Assembly (NCBI GenBank): GCA_040217575.1 | Contig: JAVJPW010000004.1 | Span: 91,849 to 155,848 of the forward strand | DNA: 64,000 nt | Origin: Pacificispira sp040217575 | GTDB lineage: Bacteria > Pseudomonadota > Alphaproteobacteria > UBA8366 > Aestuariispiraceae | Reading direction: 5' to 3' | Part shown: positions 43,973-52,704 of the stretch, in pieces | Numbering within the stretch: position 1 is the first letter of the stretch | Layout: every line of letters starts with the position of its first letter | Notes under the pieces: generated by a model | Told to the model about the DNA's origin: nothing | Databases searched by the model: none | Seen by the model: only the letters and a program-made list of their open reading frames with translations | Translations under genes and position numbers: made by a program

Positions 43973-46539
43973 TACAGTCCGCTTGGCGCGTCCGCGGCGT
44001 CGCCGCCGGATGGCACGGCACCGTTCAGGCTGCCGCCGGACGGCAGGATCGTGCCTGCGGATCCTTCCGACGTAATGCCGATGCCCGACCCTTGATCCAT
44101 CGGCAGGATCGGTTCTTCCGTGCCGGCAATATAGACCGTGTCGCTATCCGCCCCCGGTTCCGTTCCGGCCCGGAAGGCTTCGACAATAACCCGGTCGCTG
44201 CTGGCGGAAGCAAGCCGTCCCGTTTCGGCATCTATGCGGACCATGCGAATGCCGGGCGGTGTTCGGAAGGGGATCGCCGGCTCCCCTTCCAGCGCGTCTT
44301 CCATGAATGCCTTGAATACCGGTGCGGCAACGGACGACCCCGTTTCCTGCCCCCCCCAGGGCCGCAGCCCCAGCGGGGTAGGCTCATCAAAGCCGACGAA
44401 GACGCCGACGGCCAGGTCCGGGGAAAAGCCGACGAACCAGGTGTCACGAGAATCGTTGGTGGTCCCCGTTTTGCCGCCAAGCGGGCGGCCCAGCGCCGCA
44501 ATGCTTCGGCCCGTTCCTCGAAGAACGACCCCTTCCAGCATGGACACGATCTGAAAGGCGGAAATCGGGTCCGTCACCTGCGTGCGCGTGTCTTCCAGCA
44601 CCGGCACTTCCTGATAGTCCCAATAGGGGACAACACAGTCCGTGCACTCACGCCCGTCATGGCGATAGACCGTCTGTCCAAGGCGGTCCTGAACCCGGTC
44701 GATGACGCTTGGCGTCACTTCGCGCCCGCCATTCACCAGCATGGAATAAGCACTGACCATGTCGATCAGACGGACTTCCGACGCGCCCAGCGAGTTGGCC
44801 AGAACCGGATCCAGATCGTCGTCCAGACCGAACCGGCGCACCGTGTCCGCGACCAGGTCCATACCGATGGTCTGTGCCAGACGGACGGTCATCAGATTGC
44901 GCGATTTTTCGATCCCGACGCGCATCGGCGACGGGCCATAGAACTCCCGGCTGAAGTTGGAAGGCCGCCATTTGCCGAGCCCGGGCCCCTGGTCGATGAC
45001 AATCGGCGCGTCCAGGATGATCGTGCCCGGCGTAAACCCGTTTTCCAACGCGGTCAGATAGACGAACGGTTTGAAGGACGAACCGGGCTGGCGAAACGCC
45101 TGGGTCGCACGGTTGAATTCGCTCGTCTCGAAACTCCAGCCTCCGGACATGGCCAACACACGTCCGGTGTGCGGGTCCATCGCAACGATGGCGCCATTCA
45201 CTTCCGGGATCTGCCGAAGGGCAAATGTCCCGTCCGGATACTGGACCGGGTCCGCGCCTTCGGACGGGGGATCTCCTTCGCTGACCGGTTCCACCAGAAT
45301 GATGTCGCCGACGGAAACCACCTGCCCTGCCCGTTCAATCGCCGCACCAACAGTCCGGTCTTCATCATTGTTCGGCGCACGGGCCCACCGCAGTTCCGCA
45401 AGAGGCATGTTGCCCGTCGATCCGTCGTCGAACCCGATCTGTGCGCCACTGTTTTCAACCGCCAGAACGGCCGCCACGCGCCAATCCAGCGCCCCGGCCG
45501 GCCGCTCAAAGGCGATCAGAGCTTCCTGCCAGGGATCGCCGTCCGGCACACGACCGACAGGACCGCGATACCCGTGCCGACGATCATAGGCCATTAACCC
45601 GTTACGAAGCGACTGACGGGCAATTTCCTGAAGACGCGGGTCCAGCGTCGTGCGAACGGAAAGCCCGCCCTCATACAGTCCGGAATCGCCGAAACGTACA
45701 CCCAGTTCACGGCGTACCTCTTCCAGGAAATAGCCGGCATCCACAATCTCGGTATCCGTCTGGGGCCTGGCGATCAGTGGTTCGGCATAGGCTTCTGCGG
45801 CTTCGGCTTCGGTGATGTAGCCGTCTTCCAGCATGCGGCCGATGACATAGTCGCGCCGCACGGTCGCGGCGGCACGGTTGCGGACAGGATGATAGTTATT
45901 CGGTGCCTTCGGCAGGGCTGCCAGATACGCTGCCTCCGCGATCGTCAGTTCATCCAGGCTTTTGTCGAAATAGTTCAGCGCCGCCGCCGCCACGCCATAG
46001 GCCCGGCTGCCCAGGTAGATCTCGTTCAGGTACAGCTCAAGAATGCGGTCCTTCGGCAGCGCACGTTCGATGCGCAAAGCCAAGATCGCCTCCCGAATTT
46101 TGCGCTCATAGGACACTTCGTTCGTCAGGAAGAAATTTTTGGCGACCTGTTGGGTGATCGTCGAGGCGCCCACCAGGCGGCGGCCCTGGCTGTAATTCAT
46201 CACGTTCGTGACGACGGCCCGGGCAAGTGCCTGAAGGTCGACCCCGAAATGATGATAGAAATTCTGGTCCTCAGCCGCGACAAACGCCTGTGCAACGCGG
46301 TCCGGTATCGCTTCGATCGGAACGAAGACCCGCGCTTCGATGGCATATTCCGCCAACAAGCGACCATCCCCCGCATGCACGCGGGTAGACGTCGGCGGTT
46401 CGTAATCTTCCAACTGCGAATAGTCGGGAAGTCCCGGCCCGTAGTGCCAGAATGCCCACCCGACGACACCGGCGGCCCCGACGCCGCCCAGCAGCATCAG
46501 GAGGACGAAGACCAGAAAAAGACGGCCAATGACCTTCAT
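43969..46539 (-). CDS. mrcA: Penicillin-binding protein 1A (bifunctional glycosyltransferase/transpeptidase)
   Basis: An 856-residue class A PBP that polymerises and cross-links peptidoglycan. One N-terminal membrane helix (about 7-30), a GT51 domain (AAEDQNFYHHFGVD and GASTITQQVAKN), an OB-like middle domain, and a transpeptidase domain with SSFK (in RQPGSSFKPFVY), SAYSMLVNGG and GGKTGTTND are present. The C-terminal tail is proline/glycine-rich. Downstream of amiC by 121 bases. Confidence 0.96.
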   Translation of the reverse strand: MKVIGRLFLVFVLLMLLGGVGAAGVVGWAFWHYGPGLPDYSQLEDYEPPTSTRVHAGDGRLLAEYAIEARVFVPIEAIPDRVAQAFVAAEDQNFYHHFGVDLQALARAVVTNVMNYSQGRRLVGASTITQQVAKNFFLTNEVSYERKIREAILALRIERALPKDRILELYLNEIYLGSRAYGVAAAALNYFDKSLDELTIAEAAYLAALPKAPNNYHPVRNRAAATVRRDYVIGRMLEDGYITEAEAAEAYAEPLIARPQTDTEIVDAGYFLEEVRRELGVRFGDSGLYEGGLSVRTTLDPRLQEIARQSLRNGLMAYDRRHGYRGPVGRVPDGDPWQEALIAFERPAGALDWRVAAVLAVENSGAQIGFDDGSTGNMPLAELRWARAPNNDEDRTVGAAIERAGQVVSVGDIILVEPVSEGDPPSEGADPVQYPDGTFALRQIPEVNGAIVAMDPHTGRVLAMSGGWSFETSEFNRATQAFRQPGSSFKPFVYLTALENGFTPGTIILDAPIVIDQGPGLGKWRPSNFSREFYGPSPMRVGIEKSRNLMTVRLAQTIGMDLVADTVRRFGLDDDLDPVLANSLGASEVRLIDMVSAYSMLVNGGREVTPSVIDRVQDRLGQTVYRHDGRECTDCVVPYWDYQEVPVLEDTRTQVTDPISAFQIVSMLEGVVLRGTGRSIAALGRPLGGKTGTTNDSRDTWFVGFSPDLAVGVFVGFDEPTPLGLRPWGGQETGSSVAAPVFKAFMEDALEGEPAIPFRTPPGIRMVRIDAETGRLASASSDRVIVEAFRAGTEPGADSDTVYIAGTEEPILPMDQGSGIGITSEGSAGTILPSGGSLNGAVPSGGDAADAPSGLY

Positions 46540-46660
46540 GACAATTCAGCACTTCCCGCAGTTTGGGCCGGTCCCTAGAAGCGAAACCCGACCCTAGTCA
46601 ATGATTCCGGACAATTCCATGACGCATTTTCGGCAAGTATTTGGCGCCCTTGGCTGCCGA

Positions 46661-47944
46661 TCAGGACCGTTCGCGCGCTTCCATCTGTTCGAAATACTCA
46701 TCGATTGCCTGAACCATATGGCGTGACATCACCCGCTGCTGTTCCGCGGATTGCAGGTTCGCCTCATCCTGGCGGTTCGACATATATCCCAGTTCGATCA
46801 GGACCGACGGCACATTCGGGGATTTAAGGACCGCAAAACCGGCAAAACGATGCGGGTTGCGCAGCATCTGGACAGCATCCGACATCTCCCCCACCAGAAT
46901 CTCCGCGAACTCGGCGCTGTGCTGACGGATCGACCGCTGCGCAAGGCTGATCAGGATGGATGTCACATCGGATTCATATCCGGTCAGGTCCGTTCCCGCC
47001 AGGACGTCCGACAGGTTTTCCCGCTGGGCCAGGGCCTCTGCTTCCGCGTCGGACGCCCGGTCCGACAGAGTATAGACCGACATGCCGCGCAACGACGATG
47101 TTTCGTGGGAATCCGCGTGGATCGACAGGAACAGTCCCGCTTCCACGGAATGCGCTACCTGATAGCGGTCCCGCAAGGGTATGTAGACATCGGAATCCCG
47201 TGTCATTACGACCTGATACCGGCCGGTTGCCTGAAGCGTATCCCGCAAGGTCTGCGCAAAGGACAGGACCACCGCCTTTTCATATGCGCCGCTGGCCCCG
47301 ATCGCCCCCGGGTCGACCCCGCCATGGCCCGGGTCGATGACAATCACGCGACGGCTGAGAGCCCCTTGGTTGACCGGCGGTTCAGGCGGCGCCGCGGCGC
47401 TGAGTTCGCTTGAATACGCCTCCCACCCTGCGGACTGGACGCCTTCGGCGTTCTGGACGGTCTGACTAGCGGGTACCAAGTCGACCACAATGCGCGGCCC
47501 GTAGGGGCCGGACGGGTCCAGCGCGAAATGCCGCGAAATCTGTGCCGGCGCGGCAAGGTCCATGACCACGCGCGTGACACCCGGACGGAACAGCCCGTGC
47601 CGATACCCCGCTATCAGCCCCGCCCCCGGCGCCTGTCCGGACGGCGGACCGTTCCAGTCAACCGAAGGCAGGTCAACCACAACCCGGTCCGGGTCTGAAA
47701 GCGTGAAGATCCGATAGGGAACCGAGCGGTCGAACTCCAGGACAAATCGCGTATGGTCGCCATTGTCGCCAATGCGCGCATCCGCCAGGGACGCAACCTG
47801 TGCCACCGCCGGCGCGGCAAGGCCGAACGGGGACGCGGCCGCCAGAAACAGCGCGGCCAGCCAAATGAACAGGTGACGGCCTGACATTCCTTTGTTGTCC
47901 GACACGGGTGGTCGATGCTCCAGCATGGGATCGTGATTTATCAT
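46661..47944 (-). CDS. amiC: N-acetylmuramoyl-L-alanine amidase with AMIN domain (AmiC-type)
   Basis: A 427-residue secreted cell-wall amidase. Signal peptide (about 20-50), AMIN domain (about 62-160, RFVLEFDRSVPYRIF) and Amidase_3 domain (about 200-415). Zn ligands lie in VIDPGHGGVDPG (His) and the E in AYEKAVV; LFLSIHADSHE and ELGYMSN complete the site. It splits daughter cells and hydrolyses murein crosslinks. ATG 47944 has GGGAACGG upstream; TTG 47962 is less likely. Confidence 0.93.
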   Translation of the reverse strand: MINHDPMLEHRPPVSDNKGMSGRHLFIWLAALFLAAASPFGLAAPAVAQVASLADARIGDNGDHTRFVLEFDRSVPYRIFTLSDPDRVVVDLPSVDWNGPPSGQAPGAGLIAGYRHGLFRPGVTRVVMDLAAPAQISRHFALDPSGPYGPRIVVDLVPASQTVQNAEGVQSAGWEAYSSELSAAAPPEPPVNQGALSRRVIVIDPGHGGVDPGAIGASGAYEKAVVLSFAQTLRDTLQATGRYQVVMTRDSDVYIPLRDRYQVAHSVEAGLFLSIHADSHETSSLRGMSVYTLSDRASDAEAEALAQRENLSDVLAGTDLTGYESDVTSILISLAQRSIRQHSAEFAEILVGEMSDAVQMLRNPHRFAGFAVLKSPNVPSVLIELGYMSNRQDEANLQSAEQQRVMSRHMVQAIDEYFEQMEARERS

Positions 47945-48104
47945 CCGTTCCCGGGCGTCCAAATAATATGGCGCGACACCGGCAAACTACTAACTTTTAC
48001 AGATATTCCCGCGAGTCGTGGCTGATTCCAAGGGTTCCGGCGCACATTGCTCCCGCTTTTCGCCCGACCGCACACATCAGTGCCATTTCGGATGAGGATT
48101 TGCG

Positions 48105-48133
48105 TTGTGCAAGGCCTTTGCGAAGGATAAGTT
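48105..48133 (+). promoter_or_regulatory. Weak promoter candidate in the amiC-rne gap
   Basis: TTGTGC (48105-48110) and TAAGTT (48128-48133) are 17 bases apart. They could start the RNase E leader of about 530 bases. This gap (47945-48664) shows no gene I can support; the plus and minus ORFs in it are composition shadows. Confidence 0.3.
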
Positions 48134-48216
48134 AGCGTTGGAAAAGGGTTCGTGTCCCGTTTGTCATTCTCGGATGCGATTTGCGTCACGGAATGCACCG
48201 GGTCTGTCGGATTTTG

Positions 48217-48236
48217 GGGTCGGTGATCACCGACCC
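48217..48236. repeat. Perfect 20-base palindrome in the amiC-rne gap
   Basis: GGGTCGGT, GATC and ACCGACCC form an exact inverted repeat. As RNA it can fold into an 8-bp stem with a four-base loop in the rne leader; as DNA it could be an operator. Confidence 0.75.
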
Positions 48237-48664
48237 GGGTGCGGTCATCGTTCTGACATTCGATCATCGCTGCAAAAGAACCGCCCAGACCGGCCAATGC
48301 GTGGCGCTTCGCCCCTTTCCCCCGATCTTGTGGTAGAGGCTGGCTTTGCCCAAACGACCGCGGGATTCAGGGCGAAAAGGAATTTTCGTGCGTGACCGTA
48401 CCGCCGGCCCGGCATTTATACCGGCCTGAAAAGCGCGGCCCGCACGTCACATTTGGATTATTGAAGAACGCGAAAGCGATAGGATGAAACCAGCAGACAT
48501 CAGGACACCGGACGGAACGGCGCCAAGAGCGGCCGACGGGTTCGGCATACGCCCATCCGGGCGGCGTGAAACGCCGCTTTCCGGACTCGGGCGCAATGTG
48601 TCTGCGCAACAGGTACCGGCCGGCGGAGCGCGACGACGCGCGCGCGCGGTCGAGGCAGGAGTAT

Positions 48665-51307
48665 ATGACAAGAAGAATGTTAATCGATGCGACCCACCCG
48701 GAAGAGACCCGGGTTACGGTCGTCAACGGCAACCGGCTTGAGGAATTCGACTACGAAACAGCGACAAAACAGCAGGTAAAGGGCAACATCTACCTGGCGA
48801 AAGTCACCCGGGTAGAACCTTCGCTGCAGGCTGCGTTCGTTGAATATGGCGGGAACCGTCACGGGTTCCTGGCCTTTTCCGAAATCCATCCCGACTATTA
48901 CCGAATCCCGGTTTCCGACCGTGAGGAGCTGATCGAAGACGACGGCGCCGAAGACGACGAAGACGGCGGTTCGGAAAACGGCGACGGGGAAGACGGGTCG
49001 GTCGAAAATATCGGCGCCGGAGAGGGCGTGGACGAAGCGGTCGAGGAATCGGCGAAACGCCGTCCACGGCTGAAGCGTCACTATAAAATCCAGGAAGTCA
49101 TCAAGCGCCGCCAAGTCATGCTGATTCAGGTGGTGAAGGAAGAACGCGGCACGAAGGGTGCTGCGCTGACGACCTATCTGTCGCTGGCGGGTCGCTATTG
49201 CGTCGTGATGCCAAATACGTCCCGCGGTGGCGGCGTCAGCCGCAAGATCGCCAACGCCCAGGACCGCAAGCGCCTGAAGTCGATTCTGTCGGAACTGAAT
49301 GTTCCCGACGGTATGGCGGTCATCCTGCGGACCGCGGGGGCCGAACGCTCCAAGGCGGAGGTAAAGCGCGATTTCGATTATATCATGCGCCTGTGGGACG
49401 AAATTCGTGAAAAGACGCTGAGTTCGACGGCGCCCAGCCTGATTCATGAGGAAGGCAGCCTGATCAAGCGCGCGATTCGCGACGTCTACACGAAGGACAT
49501 CGAAGAGGTATTGGTTGCCGGCGACGAAGGATACCGGACCGCCAAGAACTTCATGAAGAACCTGATCCCCAGCCATGCGAAGAAGGTTCAGCCCTACAAG
49601 GACGAACAGGGGATCCCGCTTCTGCACCGCTATCAGGTAGAACAGCAGCTGGCACAGATCTACGACTCCACGGTTCAGCTTCGTTCCGGTGGATCGATCG
49701 TGATCCACCAGACCGAAGCCCTGGTCGCGATCGACGTGAACTCCGGCAAAGCGACCCGCGAACGCCATATCGAAGAGACGGCGCTTAAGACGAATCTGGA
49801 AGCGGCCGAAGAAGTGGCCCGCCAGTTGCGGCTGCGCGACCTGGCCGGGCTGATCGTCATCGACTTCATCGACATGGAAGAAAATCGCAACGACCATGCG
49901 GTTGAACGCCGCCTGAAGGAGGCGCTTCGGAAGGATCGCGCGCGCATTCAGGTCGGGCGCATATCCGCCTTCGGGCTGCTGGAAATGTCGCGTCAGCGGC
50001 TGCGCCCCAGCCTGTTGGAGGCAATGACCCAGTCGTGCCCGTCTTGCGGCGGAACCGGATACATCGTGTCCACCGAGTCCGCGGCACTGACGGTGACCCG
50101 TGCGGTAGAGGAAGAATGCCTTCGTCGGCGTGCAAGCCACATCACCGTCCGGGTTCCCGGATCGGTCGCGCTTTACGTTCTGAACCAGAAACGCACGCTT
50201 TTGTCGGAAATTGAAGAACGCTACAGTATTCGGATCACCATCGAAGCTGCGGACGGCATGTTGCCGCCGCAATTCGAAATCCAGCGTAGCGGATCCGTGT
50301 CCGACGACGCGGATGACGACACTGAAACGGCGCGCGACAGCGGCGGCGACGAAGATGAGCGCGACGACCGTCAGTCCGGAGGGTCCCGGCGTTCCAGACG
50401 CGGTCGCCGACGCGGCCGTGGTCGCGACAATGACGACCGCGCCGATAACCAGTCGCAGCAGGATGACGAGTCCGACGATGATCAGGACGATCAGCGTCAG
50501 GATGAGACACGCAGCAGCGAAGAGGACGAGGGCGGAAGCCGCCGACGGCGCAAACGCGGCCGACGCGGCGGGCGCCGTCGCAACAGAAACCGCGACCAGG
50601 ACGGTCCGCAGGACGAGTCCCAGGATGAGGCATCGCAGGACGACGATGCCGAATCGACCGCCGAAGCGGAAGACGGTACCCGCGACGAAAACGCAGGCGA
50701 ACAGGACGGTGACACCAGACGCCGCCGTCCGCGCGGACGCCGTCGCCCCAAACAGGACAATCCTGATAATGCAACGTCCGATGACGGCGATGGCGAAATA
50801 GCCGATTCTTCGACCGCGAACGACCAACCGTCCGACGAAAGCGGATCGAATGGGGATGACGCGGCGGAGTCGAAGCAGCCCCCTGCAAAGAAGGCACGAC
50901 GCAGCCGCAAAAAGGCCCGGGCTGCAAAGCCGGAGCCTGCGGCGGCAGAATCGGTTGCGGACGAAACCCCGTCAGGGGAGGTGTCGTCCGACACGACAGA
51001 GGAAGAAGCCAAACCGGCACGAGCGGCACGCAAAACCCGCAGCAGGAAATCCGCCCCTGCAAAGGCGGAGGTGGAGCAGTCGGACGCGACGGATAATTCG
51101 TCCGAACAGGCGCCCCCTGAAACCGCCCCCGTGGCGGAAGGAAATTCGGCAGAGTCCGAGCCCGAAGCGCCGTCAGACGACACGCCCGCGCCGACGGCCA
51201 GCCTGCCGGAACCGGCCAACAATGGCGGACCCGAGTCGGAACAGGCCGAAGAACAAAGTGACCCCCAACCCAAACGCAGGGGTTGGTGGAACCGGATTCG
51301 AAGCTAG
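48665..51307 (+). CDS. rne: Ribonuclease E
   Basis: An 880-residue endoribonuclease and degradosome scaffold. The catalytic half has an S1 domain interrupted by an acidic insertion (about 85-130, many Asp/Glu), the conserved HYKIQEV, IDVNSGKATRER, FIDMEE, and the zinc-link motif CPSCGGTG. The C-terminal half is Arg/Asp/Glu-rich and low-complexity (RGRGRDNDD, RRRKRGRRGGRRRNRNRD), as in scaffold regions of RNase E. ATG 48665 follows GGCAGGAG. The long leader may serve autoregulation, as known for E. coli rne. Confidence 0.95.
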   Translation: MTRRMLIDATHPEETRVTVVNGNRLEEFDYETATKQQVKGNIYLAKVTRVEPSLQAAFVEYGGNRHGFLAFSEIHPDYYRIPVSDREELIEDDGAEDDEDGGSENGDGEDGSVENIGAGEGVDEAVEESAKRRPRLKRHYKIQEVIKRRQVMLIQVVKEERGTKGAALTTYLSLAGRYCVVMPNTSRGGGVSRKIANAQDRKRLKSILSELNVPDGMAVILRTAGAERSKAEVKRDFDYIMRLWDEIREKTLSSTAPSLIHEEGSLIKRAIRDVYTKDIEEVLVAGDEGYRTAKNFMKNLIPSHAKKVQPYKDEQGIPLLHRYQVEQQLAQIYDSTVQLRSGGSIVIHQTEALVAIDVNSGKATRERHIEETALKTNLEAAEEVARQLRLRDLAGLIVIDFIDMEENRNDHAVERRLKEALRKDRARIQVGRISAFGLLEMSRQRLRPSLLEAMTQSCPSCGGTGYIVSTESAALTVTRAVEEECLRRRASHITVRVPGSVALYVLNQKRTLLSEIEERYSIRITIEAADGMLPPQFEIQRSGSVSDDADDDTETARDSGGDEDERDDRQSGGSRRSRRGRRRGRGRDNDDRADNQSQQDDESDDDQDDQRQDETRSSEEDEGGSRRRRKRGRRGGRRRNRNRDQDGPQDESQDEASQDDDAESTAEAEDGTRDENAGEQDGDTRRRRPRGRRRPKQDNPDNATSDDGDGEIADSSTANDQPSDESGSNGDDAAESKQPPAKKARRSRKKARAAKPEPAAAESVADETPSGEVSSDTTEEEAKPARAARKTRSRKSAPAKAEVEQSDATDNSSEQAPPETAPVAEGNSAESEPEAPSDDTPAPTASLPEPANNGGPESEQAEEQSDPQPKRRGWWNRIRS

Positions 51308-51350
51308 GTTCTTCCGCATCGGTTAGAAATCCATTCAGGGAGTTTGAAGC

Positions 51351-51815
51351 ATGAGCCTTTCGGAAGGGGACATGGCGCCCGACTTTTCGATGCCGACAGA
51401 TGGCGGCGGAACGATCAGCCTGTCCGAACTCGCGGGTAAACCCGTCGTCCTGTATTTTTATCCAAAGGACGACACCCCCGGCTGCACGAAAGAAGCGTGC
51501 GGTTTCCGTGACGCCCTTCCCGACTTCACCGGGATCGGCGCCACCGTGATCGGTGTGTCCAAGGACAAGGTCGCCAAGCATGACAAGTTCAAGGCCAAGT
51601 TCGACCTGACATTCCCATTGGGGTCCGACGAAGATGGCGCCGTCTGCGAAGCCTATGGCACCTGGATCGAAAAAAGCATGTATGGCCGGAAATACATGGG
51701 CATTGACCGGGCGACCTTTCTGATCGCCGCGGATGGAACCATAGCCAGGATCTGGCGCAAGGTGAAGGTTCCGGGCCACGTGGATGAAGTTCTGGCGGCA
51801 GCCAAGGCCCTTTGA
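51351..51815 (+). CDS. bcp: Thioredoxin-dependent peroxiredoxin (Bcp)
   Basis: A 154-residue peroxidase of the BCP/PrxQ group. The peroxidatic Cys is in PKDDTPGCTKEACGFRD, and the second Cys five residues on is the resolving one of the atypical two-Cys type. FDLTFPLGSD and RKVKVPGHVDEVL complete the fold. It reduces H2O2 and organic hydroperoxides. GGGAG lies eight bases upstream. Its stop overlaps the next gene's TTG start. Confidence 0.96.
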   Translation: MSLSEGDMAPDFSMPTDGGGTISLSELAGKPVVLYFYPKDDTPGCTKEACGFRDALPDFTGIGATVIGVSKDKVAKHDKFKAKFDLTFPLGSDEDGAVCEAYGTWIEKSMYGRKYMGIDRATFLIAADGTIARIWRKVKVPGHVDEVLAAAKAL

Positions 51816-52645
51816 CAGGAAGTTCTTTAAAATTCGAAAGTCTTGAGGGCGCCGCGGTCGGTGTTCTCTTGACTGCGGACGCGCGGGAAAAGGCCGCGAC
51901 CGCCCGAGCCGCAGCGGCCGCCTGGCGCGGCGGCGCTCTACGCCGCGCTACGGCCACACCTGACGTGCCCGACCGGCCGCAACGCCCGGACCGTCCGGAA
52001 CTAGAAGCACCACGCGACGTCCCCCGGCGGAAAATCACGAAAGAACCGGGCGGTCGCGCTGCTTTATTGCATGCGCTGGCGCATATCGAACTGAACGCCA
52101 TAGATCTGGCATTCGATATCGTCGCGCGTTTCTCTGGGCCCATGGCCATGCCGGACGCATTCGTCGCCGACTGGATCGGGGTAGGAGACGATGAGGCCCG
52201 GCATTTCCTGATGCTGGATGACCGTCTTCGGGATCTAGGGTATTCGTATGGCGACTTTGCCGCCCATGACGGGTTGTGGCAGGCATCGACGGTGACCGCG
52301 CACTCGCTGCTTGCCCGCCTTGCCGTCGTGCCGATGGTATTGGAAGCCCGTGGCCTGGACGTGACGCCGCCCATGATCGCAAAACTCACGAAAGCGGAAG
52401 ATGCCCAAAGTGCCGCTATTCTTCAGGTCATCCATGACGACGAAATCGGCCATGTAGCAGTCGGCAAACGATGGTTTGATTTTCTGTGCGACAGGGACGG
52501 GTTGAAACCCGTCGAAACATGGCACGACCAGGTTCGCCGCTATTTTCGCGGTGATCTGAAGCCGCCATTCAACACGGACAGCCGCGACAGGGCGGGGTTC
52601 GGTGAAGAATTCTATCTGGCATTGGCAAAGGGGCCCCAAGTCTAG
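51812..52645 (+). CDS. DUF455 ferritin-like diiron protein
   Basis: A 277-residue helical protein. The ferritin-like pattern of metal ligands appears as ALLHALAHIELNAIDLA (E, H), DWIGVGDDEARHFLML (E, H) and IHDDEIGHVAVG (E, H). The start is TTG at 51812, overlapping the Bcp stop; no ATG exists before about residue 110, so an N-terminal extension from TTG seems genuine. DUF455 proteins may be hydroxylases acting on tRNA, but this member's function is unproven. Ends 60 bases before the convergent chemoreceptor. Confidence 0.83.
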   Translation: MTGSSLKFESLEGAAVGVLLTADAREKAATARAAAAAWRGGALRRATATPDVPDRPQRPDRPELEAPRDVPRRKITKEPGGRAALLHALAHIELNAIDLAFDIVARFSGPMAMPDAFVADWIGVGDDEARHFLMLDDRLRDLGYSYGDFAAHDGLWQASTVTAHSLLARLAVVPMVLEARGLDVTPPMIAKLTKAEDAQSAAILQVIHDDEIGHVAVGKRWFDFLCDRDGLKPVETWHDQVRRYFRGDLKPPFNTDSRDRAGFGEEFYLALAKGPQV

Positions 52646-52704
52646 AGCTGACCTTCAAATCCGCCGCGCACTGTCTATCTGATCGCAGGATGCTCGCATC
52701 GGAA

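Noticed and set aside
43600..45597. Plus-strand 665-residue ORF
   Set aside because: Antisense to PBP1A and overlaps the real HAD gene; no recognised domain.
48680..50827. Minus-strand ORF of 715 residues
   Set aside because: Shadow of rne; Val/Ala-rich composition follows from GC-rich codons of the real gene.
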